From contig NZ_JAASHM010000025.1 in the NCBI RefSeq assembly GCF_019734195.1, positions 1 through 49,719 of the forward strand: DNA of 49,719 nucleotides, in the 5' to 3' direction. The notes beneath the pieces were generated by a model. The model did no database searches and was not told where the DNA came from. It was given only the letters and a program-made list of their open reading frames with translations. The translations under genes and the position numbers were made by a program. Every line of letters starts with the position of its first letter. The stretch's first letter is position 1. The DNA is from Clostridium sp. K13 (lineage in GTDB: Bacteria; Bacillota; Clostridia; Clostridiales; Clostridiaceae). This document shows, piece by piece, positions 1 to 8,356 of this stretch.

Positions 1-76
1 AAGGGAGGATTCGAATTCGAATCCTCCCTTTCTTATTCGGCTAGTATCAAAAGTTATTTTGATACAGCCCCTTTTA
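1..76. repeat. Terminal double-hairpin repeat, left copy
   Basis: Two adjacent hairpins: a 26 bp perfect palindrome at 3-28 (half-site GGGAGGATTCGAA) and a TATCAAAA/TTTTGATA stem at 48-67, ending in cagcccc. The reverse complement of positions 49645-49713 matches it with only a few differences. For the minus-strand gene ending at 80 it may also act as a terminator. It could be a dispersed intergenic repeat or the end of a mobile element; no transposase is present. Confidence 0.75.
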
Positions 77-79
77 TAC

Positions 80-1807
80 TTATATTTCTAACTTCAATAT
101 ATCCATTAATTCACTACTCATTTCCTTTTGTCTTAAATTTATTTCTTTACTAGTCCATTTATCATAACTACTTACCAGCTTAGTAATTTTCATATCTGTA
201 CTTTCACTATAAAACTTCTTCTTATCCTCAAAGCTTCTATTCTTTATCTTAGAATTACCAGTAGCTCCAAGTAAAGTTAAATTACCCAATCTATTCATAT
301 ATAATTCGGCTTGTTCATGTGTAAATACTTTAGTCCATTCAGTGCCTTCTATATTTTGCGGCAGTATATGTTCTATTGTTATATCTTTTCGTCCTGGACA
401 TACCCATTTTTCATTAATATGCTTCTTTTCTTCTAATTTTACCAATAATAAATAAGTATAATAACTTTTAAAACTAACTTTCAATGTTTTTAATTGCTCT
501 TCTAATTCATTATCTTTAGAAATTTCCTTAAACTTTTTAGATATACACATCATATCTCCATTAAAATTTCTTGCTAATTTTCCTACTTCACTCTCAACAG
601 ATGATGGCTTTCCATTACCTATAGTTATATATCTTAATAAAAAATTTCTGCATATCAATACAATATCTGCAATTTTTTCTTCATCCCCATTATAATGTTT
701 GTAGGCTGATAATAAAATAGGATTAGTTAAATCATACTTTAAATTTTTCATATCAATTAATAAATCTAATAATCTTTTGTTAGATATGTTATTTGTATTT
801 GGATTTACAATTGCTCCATAAAAGTTAGCCTGAGCTTTTAACCCATCAATTAATCTTTTTGATGCATCTGAAGAACCTTTTAAATATCTGCGTATTTCTT
901 TAAATAAATTCACATGAGAAACTTCATTAAAATTAGAAATCCAATAATGTCTTATAAAACTTTTAACACTCTTTGCATCTTCAAAATTATTAATTATATC
1001 CAGCCACCTATTTTTATATTTTTCAAAATGAATATCTTTACTACAATTTTTAAACAATTCATTTTTTATTAAATCTACAGTTGTTAAATCTAACCCCCTA
1101 TCATTTAATGTTTCAAATATCAAAAATGCATCAGCATCACTTTCAACAGTAATTAAAACAACATCAAAATAATCTAATATTGTATCTTGAATACTTTTAA
1201 ATTCTTCAATACAACTTTCAATATTATTTGAATTTCTAACTTTTTCTCTAAATTCATTTAAAATATATTTATAACTCTTATAAATTTCATTAGACTGCTT
1301 TACTTTCATTGATTTTGATAACTGAATATATAATGCTTCTCTCTCTATATCATTCATAGTCCATGACTTAACAATATATTCACTAAAGAATTCATTATTT
1401 ATTTCATTCAACACTAATTTTGATGATTTAATCTCTCCATCATCATCTTGAAAAACTAACATACTATATAACTTATCTATTCTTTGAGACAAGTTGTCAT
1501 ATCCATAACTGTTTTTTATTTCATTGTATATAGTCAATAAAGAGTACATTAATATTATGCTTGTTGTTATTCTTTGTTGCCCATCTATAATTTCAAATAT
1601 TTTTTTCTCTTCACACTTTTCACTACTAATTACTACTGTTCCAAAAAAATGATGATTACTATTAGCTTTCGCAACTTCTAAATCACTTAATAATTCTGCT
1701 ACTTCACTTTCAGTCCATGAATACTTTCGTTGATAATCTGGAACTAAAAAAATATACTCATCTTTTATTAATTGTCTAATACTCTTACTATGTGCATCAA
1801 TTTTCAC
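80..1807 (-). CDS. DUF262/DUF1524 protein, GmrSD/SspE-like nuclease
   Basis: Likely DNA-targeting defence nuclease. The N-terminal DUF262 (ParB/NTPase-like) domain shows VPDYQRKYSW at residues 22-31 and the family signature DGQQR at 75-79. The C-terminal DUF1524 HNH-like domain shows EHILPQ near residue 478 followed by LGNLTLL and a downstream N, as expected for the nuclease of GmrSD type IV enzymes and of SspE. At 575 aa it is of usual length for single-chain members. The GTG start at 1807 is chosen because GGGGGT lies 6 nt upstream; ATG starts are not better placed. It follows dptH by 18 nt, so it is the last gene of the dptFGH operon. SspE is known to sense DNA phosphorothioate, as DptFGH does, which makes its position here meaningful; that link is inference. 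It could instead be an independent modified-base restriction enzyme. Confidence 0.85.
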   Translation of the reverse strand: MKIDAHSKSIRQLIKDEYIFLVPDYQRKYSWTESEVAELLSDLEVAKANSNHHFFGTVVISSEKCEEKKIFEIIDGQQRITTSIILMYSLLTIYNEIKNSYGYDNLSQRIDKLYSMLVFQDDDGEIKSSKLVLNEINNEFFSEYIVKSWTMNDIEREALYIQLSKSMKVKQSNEIYKSYKYILNEFREKVRNSNNIESCIEEFKSIQDTILDYFDVVLITVESDADAFLIFETLNDRGLDLTTVDLIKNELFKNCSKDIHFEKYKNRWLDIINNFEDAKSVKSFIRHYWISNFNEVSHVNLFKEIRRYLKGSSDASKRLIDGLKAQANFYGAIVNPNTNNISNKRLLDLLIDMKNLKYDLTNPILLSAYKHYNGDEEKIADIVLICRNFLLRYITIGNGKPSSVESEVGKLARNFNGDMMCISKKFKEISKDNELEEQLKTLKVSFKSYYTYLLLVKLEEKKHINEKWVCPGRKDITIEHILPQNIEGTEWTKVFTHEQAELYMNRLGNLTLLGATGNSKIKNRSFEDKKKFYSESTDMKITKLVSSYDKWTSKEINLRQKEMSSELMDILKLEI

Positions 1808-1825
1808 TTTAGTACCCCCTGCAAT

Positions 1826-4800
1826 CTATCTCTTATTATTAACCAGTTCCCAAAAAGCTCTATCCCTCATAAATATAGCTCTATCATTATCTCCCATCTT
1901 AACCAAACTATAATGCTTACTTAAACTTTTAATCTTATTACAAATCATCTCTTGATCAGCCTTAGCCTGAGCATTAAATATATACTTTGCATCCTTAGGG
2001 TTAATTTCAGCAACATTATGAACTATCCAAGTTAATATATAATCAGAATACTTATTTTCTCCTGTTGAGAAGTGACTTAATAATTGAGTTGAAAGAATTG
2101 TTCCTACTCCAAACTCCCTTCCTTCCTTAAGTATCTTCTTCAATGTTTCAAAATCCTTACTTAAGAAATTATCTGCCTCATCAACTAATATCATCTTATT
2201 TAACTGTCTTAAACTACCTTTAACTCCACTATGCCCATAAGCTTGCATTTGAGAATAGAATAAATCTAAAGTAATTGCAACTACTAAATTTTGAATATCT
2301 GGATCATATCCTGATAAATCTATTACAGTAACTCCATCTATTAGTTCAAATAAGCTCTTTGTTTCATCTGGATCTGGTTCAAATATTTCAAAGTCTATTA
2401 AGTTGCTAAATGCAGCATAAAGACTATCTTCTTTTAAATCTTCTCTATTTACATAGATATCATAAACATCTTTTAATGTAGGCGCTGGTTTATCCCATGT
2501 ATCAGCATTATTCTTAACTATTCCTCTTTTCTCATAAGCTTCCATTATTAAATCTCTTAATAATGTTTCTTGCTTAATACCAAGTCCAAACGCTTTAGCT
2601 AAAGTTACTTTTAAGCTATTTGCAGTATGAAGTGGCAACATTGGTTTTGAGTTTGCAGCTTTAATAACTGATAAAGGGTTAAATGGTAAATGATATAATT
2701 CATATACATTAGCATTTGTAGCCTTAATAAAATCAGTCTTAGATTTATTGTAATCTCCCTTATAGTCAAAAATTAATATTCCAACATCTTTACCATCAAC
2801 ATTATATTTTGATTCTCTATAAATTTGAGTAACCATTGATTTAGTAAATTGAGTTTTACCAGTTCCCATTGTACCAATAATACCAGTGTTAGTATGGAAT
2901 ACTTTATCCGTATCATTTGGATACCAATAAACTTCTTTATTGTTCTTTTCATTAATTCCAAATAGTATTTCCATATTTCTTTCTTCATTTTTATCTTCTG
3001 GTATATATGATTCTATAGGATCATTTACCACTTGAACTGGTTTTATAACAGTTTCAGGTTCATCAGTAACTATTTCTGGAGGTGTTAGTTTTTCTTCATC
3101 ATCTAATCCAATATTTTTACTTGGTGGCGTATTAGTACTTTCATCAGGTTTACTTGGTTTCGAACCTGCTATTTGAACTCCATCAACAAGTTCTCTAATT
3201 TCTTTAACACTCTTAGTAATAAAGTTAATTCCTTCTTCTTCTGACATTTCAATAACCATAACTTCATCTTCTATTCTAATATCATTAAATGTTACTCCTT
3301 TTTTAAATGATATTACAGCTGCTTTTCCTATTGAATGTTCAAATGAGTTACTTATTTCATATTCTTCATTAAGTAATTTTCTTCTTAAATCTGAGTCAAT
3401 TACATTAACCCAATTTTCTTCATCACAAACATGATATAAGTTTAACTTTTCAGCACTAGTTATAACTAATTGCATTAAGAAGTTTCTATATACCTTTTGA
3501 GTACTTGTTAAATCACCATTTTCATCTGGTAATAGTGTTTCATTAAATATCTTTTTAGTTGATTTTGCTTGTTCAATCCCTTTTTGAATATAAGTTGAAT
3601 TGTTTTCACCAATCTTAACTTCAATTGGATAATAATGAACAAGGACTTCATTATCTATTTCCTCTATTCCTACAAGTAATATATCATCACTTGCTCCACC
3701 TTCAAAGCCTAAATTTTTAGTAGATAAGAATCCTTCACTTTGTTTTAATCCAGCACCTCCAGATACTCTTAAGACTTCCTCTAATGATATTGGAACCCAA
3801 ATAACATTATCTTTCTTAAATTCAGCTAATGCTAATTTTATTGCTGAAAGAATACTTATCTTTTCTTTAGGAAAATGTGATTTACTAGATAATAATCTTA
3901 ATAACCAATCACCATTTACAGCATTAAACATATTTATTACTGCTGGTGAGTAATCATGTGCATTTTCAACACCTTTTTTAGTTAAGAATTCTTCAATAAC
4001 TCTTTGGTATGGCCCAGACTTTCTTGTAACTGTAATAGCATCATATCCTCCTGCTGTAGTATATTGATCACTATAATGAATAATAAGTAAATCTTTAGCC
4101 TTAGGATCATTTTTAAAGAAATTCAAATCAACTTTTGGATCAATAAAAGTAATCCAATGACTTGCATCATATATCTTATCTAATGTTGTCTTACTATTAT
4201 TAGGCACTGATATAGCCTTACATTGATTACTGTTAAATGGCTCTCCAGCAGAACAAGCATTAACTGCATTTAATCTTGTAGCTATATTCATTACTTTATT
4301 ATCCGTATTTGTATATTTAGTTCCAAATCCAGTTCTATATGAATCACCTAAAAATACTGATGGAACTCCTGATATAATTCCATTTAATATAATACCTGAT
4401 GGTATATCGTCCATATTAGAAGTTATTTTTCTAGCTTCATTATTCATTTCTAAGAAAGTTATATGAGCATACTCTATACCCTCTTCTAATTTTTTAGAAT
4501 AAAAATGTACTTTTTCTCTATAAATATTTAATACATCTTCTTCTGACATATGATCAATATTTAAATCTAAATTATATATTTCTTTTAAACTATTGATATT
4601 TTCATTAAATGCAACTTCTTCAAAAGCATTAGTTATATTCTTATTTGAATATATAAATAAATCTATAGGTAATATTTCTTTTGACTTACTACTTTTTAGT
4701 TGCTTCACATAATATTTGAATATACCTTGAAGTATTTCTTTACTATCACCTGTATTTATTAAGTTAATTCTTATAGGCGCATTATTTCCCATTTCAAACA

Positions 4801-6988
4801 TGTACTTAAAATGCCCTACAAACTCTTCTAATTTTTCATTAACCAACTTTGAAACAAAATCCCTTGAACTTTTATATCTTGGAAGATTTTCATCTACATA
4901 GTACTTCCATTCAGGAGTATGTTGTTGTTCCATAGGAATATATAATTTGTCATTTTCATCTACTATATAAGGTAGTAAATATGTTGAGGTAAATTTCTTT
5001 AATACTTCATCTGCTATTGTTTCATCATCAATACAATTTACTAAATGTAATTGATAGGCTATATTTAATGGATGTAATGAAGTAAATATTAACTCCCTAT
5101 CCTCAACTTCTCTTTTTATTGCACCTATTTTAAATAAATTCTTTTCTGACTGACTAAGGTATGAACCTTCTTCTATATTATTTAATGCATTTATATATGA
5201 ACTAATAAATACTTCATATAAGCTCTTTATATCATCATTTAAATAAGTTAAACTTGGTAACTTTTTAGAAACTCTGTAATACTCTAATATATTAGAATAT
5301 GATTTTTTAACATCATTATTTAACTCTAAGTTTACTACTTCAATTCCATCTATAGTATCAATAAAGCTTAATCCTTCTAATTCTATTAATTTTTTCTCTA
5401 AATCTAAATTTCTTCTAAACTCATCTCTAGTAAAGTATTCTCTAGTTCCATGTTGTAATTTATTTTCACCTACTAATTTAAAGTCACTATTTTTTTCTCT
5501 TTTTAACTTCCAAACTTTAAAACCTTCTATAGGTGCTATTTTTTCTGTAGTTCCTACCATACCAATTGGAACTAATTCATTTCCTATCTTTAAGTTGAAT
5601 CTAGCCAAATCACTATCATTTTCGTATTCAAAGTTTTCGCTTATTTTAACAGTTAATTTCTCATCACTTTCAATCTTTATAACATCATTATTAGAATCTA
5701 TTTCATAATTAGTTATATTTCCTTCAGCAAATTCATTAAATGTTAAAGATGAATCATTAGTGTTAACTGAAATGTATTGCTCTTTTTTCTTAATAACTAA
5801 TGAGAATTTAGACTTTATGCCTTCAAGATATTTCTCATTACACTTTAACATAACTATTTTAAATTCAAACTTTACTTTTTCATCTTTATAAATAACCTTA
5901 TAAAAATTAGATTTTCCTTCTATATCTTTTATTGTTACCTTTAGTTTTTTTCCTGAAGTTGAAGCCTCTACTTCACCTTCCTTTTTGTAGATATATTCTT
6001 TCTTTAATGAATCATCAAAATAGAATTCTAAATCTACTGATTCTGCTCTACTTTCATTAAATACTATTATATTTCTTATTCTAGACTTAGCCTTTGATGT
6101 ACCTTCTTCTTTATCCCATTCATGTGATGCTGAAATATACTCTAATGGTTTTATTTCCTTCTTTTCACTAACTGACTTTTCTACATATTTATATTCTACA
6201 TCTTTCCATTCATTAACCTTTAACTTTTCTATTCCCTTTTCTTCAAAATACTTTTCTAATTGACTTTCAGGATTACCATAGTTATGAATTTCATCTACTC
6301 TATTAAAGTATAAAGCATTATCTTTTATTCTATTTTTTAATGCTTTTCCTTCAAATTCACTTAGTTTACTATCATAAAACAATCCAAACTCTTTATATTG
6401 TTCTCTGTTAATACATCCTTTATTTAGAATATCTAAAACTTCTCTATATTCAAATATTGAATTATTATCTTGGAATAGCATATTCTTTTTTCTATCTAAG
6501 TCCATTTCAATAATTGATTTATCAACCTCAGTAAACGAAGAGCTTTCTAAACCTGATTTAATATCTTTTTGTATAGAGTCTATATGAAAAGGCATTCCCT
6601 CTTTTGCAAAAGATTCTGTTCCACCCATAATACTATCTAAAGTAGTATTATGTATAAATAAAATAGCCTTAGTTTCATAACCTGCTTCCATACCAACCAT
6701 ATTTCTTAATCTAGTTAAGAAATCTGGTTGAACATCATCTATAGTTGCTGACACTATTAGTTGAACTCCATTAAAATCTAATTGATATGCATTATACTTA
6801 ACTATCCCATTTGAATCTTTATACTCATAAGTTCTATATAAAGTATTGTCTTTTAATTTTTCATATAACTCTCTAACCTCTTCTTCTTTTTCAAATTGAA
6901 TATTATACTTTGATCCAATAGTTAATGGATTTATTGTAAAAAATTCTATTATTTTATTTGCTAAATAACTATAAAACTGATCTGACAT
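1826..6988 (-). CDS. dptH: DptH, Dnd phosphorothioation-dependent restriction ATPase
   Basis: Very large subunit of the DptFGH (DndFGH) restriction complex that attacks DNA lacking phosphorothioate modification. Numbered from the ATG at 6988, the C-terminal HerA/FtsK-like ATPase has a Walker A GTMGTGKT near residue 1372 and a Walker B MILVDEADN near residue 1603, followed by a STQLLSHF segment. Around residues 1100-1130 the pattern SDDILLVG ... PIEVKIG (D-x(~22)-E-x-K) resembles a PD-(D/E)XK nuclease core. About 1720 aa, in the normal range for DptH. An upstream in-frame GTG (7003) gives a slightly longer product, but GGGG sits at the right distance for ATG 6988. The 5' end overlaps dptG by about 20 nt, indicating translational coupling. 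A linker near residue 1300 is rich in Pro, Glu and Thr. Confidence 0.9.
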   Translation of the reverse strand: MSDQFYSYLANKIIEFFTINPLTIGSKYNIQFEKEEEVRELYEKLKDNTLYRTYEYKDSNGIVKYNAYQLDFNGVQLIVSATIDDVQPDFLTRLRNMVGMEAGYETKAILFIHNTTLDSIMGGTESFAKEGMPFHIDSIQKDIKSGLESSSFTEVDKSIIEMDLDRKKNMLFQDNNSIFEYREVLDILNKGCINREQYKEFGLFYDSKLSEFEGKALKNRIKDNALYFNRVDEIHNYGNPESQLEKYFEEKGIEKLKVNEWKDVEYKYVEKSVSEKKEIKPLEYISASHEWDKEEGTSKAKSRIRNIIVFNESRAESVDLEFYFDDSLKKEYIYKKEGEVEASTSGKKLKVTIKDIEGKSNFYKVIYKDEKVKFEFKIVMLKCNEKYLEGIKSKFSLVIKKKEQYISVNTNDSSLTFNEFAEGNITNYEIDSNNDVIKIESDEKLTVKISENFEYENDSDLARFNLKIGNELVPIGMVGTTEKIAPIEGFKVWKLKREKNSDFKLVGENKLQHGTREYFTRDEFRRNLDLEKKLIELEGLSFIDTIDGIEVVNLELNNDVKKSYSNILEYYRVSKKLPSLTYLNDDIKSLYEVFISSYINALNNIEEGSYLSQSEKNLFKIGAIKREVEDRELIFTSLHPLNIAYQLHLVNCIDDETIADEVLKKFTSTYLLPYIVDENDKLYIPMEQQHTPEWKYYVDENLPRYKSSRDFVSKLVNEKLEEFVGHFKYMFEMGNNAPIRINLINTGDSKEILQGIFKYYVKQLKSSKSKEILPIDLFIYSNKNITNAFEEVAFNENINSLKEIYNLDLNIDHMSEEDVLNIYREKVHFYSKKLEEGIEYAHITFLEMNNEARKITSNMDDIPSGIILNGIISGVPSVFLGDSYRTGFGTKYTNTDNKVMNIATRLNAVNACSAGEPFNSNQCKAISVPNNSKTTLDKIYDASHWITFIDPKVDLNFFKNDPKAKDLLIIHYSDQYTTAGGYDAITVTRKSGPYQRVIEEFLTKKGVENAHDYSPAVINMFNAVNGDWLLRLLSSKSHFPKEKISILSAIKLALAEFKKDNVIWVPISLEEVLRVSGGAGLKQSEGFLSTKNLGFEGGASDDILLVGIEEIDNEVLVHYYPIEVKIGENNSTYIQKGIEQAKSTKKIFNETLLPDENGDLTSTQKVYRNFLMQLVITSAEKLNLYHVCDEENWVNVIDSDLRRKLLNEEYEISNSFEHSIGKAAVISFKKGVTFNDIRIEDEVMVIEMSEEEGINFITKSVKEIRELVDGVQIAGSKPSKPDESTNTPPSKNIGLDDEEKLTPPEIVTDEPETVIKPVQVVNDPIESYIPEDKNEERNMEILFGINEKNNKEVYWYPNDTDKVFHTNTGIIGTMGTGKTQFTKSMVTQIYRESKYNVDGKDVGILIFDYKGDYNKSKTDFIKATNANVYELYHLPFNPLSVIKAANSKPMLPLHTANSLKVTLAKAFGLGIKQETLLRDLIMEAYEKRGIVKNNADTWDKPAPTLKDVYDIYVNREDLKEDSLYAAFSNLIDFEIFEPDPDETKSLFELIDGVTVIDLSGYDPDIQNLVVAITLDLFYSQMQAYGHSGVKGSLRQLNKMILVDEADNFLSKDFETLKKILKEGREFGVGTILSTQLLSHFSTGENKYSDYILTWIVHNVAEINPKDAKYIFNAQAKADQEMICNKIKSLSKHYSLVKMGDNDRAIFMRDRAFWELVNNKR

Positions 6989-8354
6989 ATTGTGCATCCC
7001 CACTATCTGATTTCTTTTCTAATAAATTTAACTTTTCATATAACTGTACAATTTTTGTTTTTGAATCTCTATCAAAGAATATACCTCTTAACTCAAACTC
7101 ATCAAATAGTTTATTAAGCTTCATTCTTCCTTTATCATTGATACATATTTTAGTCATTAAAATAATATCATCCTCTGTCATATTTAAGTTATAACCTAAT
7201 TGACCTCTTCTCTTTGCAAAATTATCATATACAAACCTTACGAACCAATTCTTATATGCCTCATATGCTCTCGTTCTACTTGACTTTACAAATTGATATT
7301 CTATTGCATCAAATAATTTGTAAACATACTTAAATCCATTTACTTCAGTTTCTCTTACTACCTCTTTAAAGTCATTCCAAGGCTTATCCTTTATTTGATT
7401 TGTATATGCATCAAATACAGATAATATTTCACTTTCAACCTGACACTTATCATTTTTAGTAAATATATTTGCTAATTCAACATATCCAAATTGATCCCCT
7501 AAATTATGATAATTTAATAATTCTAATGTTATAGCATGAGAAAATAATGAGTTTATGCTAAGCTTTATTTTTTCCCATCCAAACTGATAAGCAGTTCTAT
7601 TTTTAGATGTACTCTCCCAAGCTAATGTATAATATAATTTATCTGGAGTTGTAATATCTGCTTTTTCAAAGTTTTTAAGCTTCATTGCTAGTTGTGATAC
7701 ATAGAACATATAATAATATTCTAAAAATCTCTTTAATGAATTCTTATATAACTCTTCATTACTTAAAAGGAACTTTAAATCTTTTATAAATAACTCTCTT
7801 ACAAATGGTAAATAACACTTATACTCATTGGTAGAAAAGTCCTTCTCTTTTAATTCTGGTAATGCCTTTAATACTAATTTATAAAGAACATTATCAATTT
7901 CTCTATCATAATGCTTACTTACCTCTTCAGTTAAGCTTTTATCGAATAAAGTTGAGAATAAAAATTTAGCTATTTTTTCATCTGCTGATGTAGCAGAAAC
8001 ATAATTAATTGTTTTAATATCAAAATCCACTAAATTATTTCCATCTATAAACATAGTTCTTACTATATCTTTAAATACTTCTCTACTTGAAGAACCTTCA
8101 TATTCTCCTATTTGATCCGCCACCTCATCAATAAGTTCATCTGCATTAAATTCACCTTTAAGCTCCTTATTTGATATCATTCTAGAAAACGCACCTACAA
8201 CACCTGAAAATTCAGATACTAATGTTTTTTCATTAGCTGCATAAGGTAAAAGTTTATATCTTCCCCCTTGCTTATGAGTTAAACCTTTCTCTGTAAACTT
8301 AAAAGCCGTACTTATTTCTTCTAAATCTAACTTATAATTAATTTCTTCACACAT
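6969..8354 (-). CDS. dptG: DptG, Dnd-dependent restriction protein
   Basis: Middle subunit of the DptFGH restriction module, 461 aa, assigned from its place between dptF and dptH, its length, and overall resemblance to DptG proteins. It shows no nucleotide-binding or nuclease motif that I can see and is mostly helical and charged. The ATG at 8354 lies 2 nt after the dptF stop codon, with GGAGAT inside the end of dptF, so the two genes are co-translated. The 3' end overlaps dptH. Its biochemical role in the family is poorly defined. The assignment rests mainly on synteny, which is strong. Confidence 0.85.
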   Translation of the reverse strand: MCEEINYKLDLEEISTAFKFTEKGLTHKQGGRYKLLPYAANEKTLVSEFSGVVGAFSRMISNKELKGEFNADELIDEVADQIGEYEGSSSREVFKDIVRTMFIDGNNLVDFDIKTINYVSATSADEKIAKFLFSTLFDKSLTEEVSKHYDREIDNVLYKLVLKALPELKEKDFSTNEYKCYLPFVRELFIKDLKFLLSNEELYKNSLKRFLEYYYMFYVSQLAMKLKNFEKADITTPDKLYYTLAWESTSKNRTAYQFGWEKIKLSINSLFSHAITLELLNYHNLGDQFGYVELANIFTKNDKCQVESEILSVFDAYTNQIKDKPWNDFKEVVRETEVNGFKYVYKLFDAIEYQFVKSSRTRAYEAYKNWFVRFVYDNFAKRRGQLGYNLNMTEDDIILMTKICINDKGRMKLNKLFDEFELRGIFFDRDSKTKIVQLYEKLNLLEKKSDSGDAQYVRSVL

Positions 8355-8356
8355 AC

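Noticed and set aside
3..28. GATTCGAATC in the terminal palindromes, like a tRNA T-arm
   Set aside because: No acceptor, D- or anticodon arms can be built around it, and the symmetry of the palindrome alone explains the motif.
2773..2988. Small minus-strand frame inside dptH
   Set aside because: Shadow of the dptH frame; no separate start signal and low-complexity composition.
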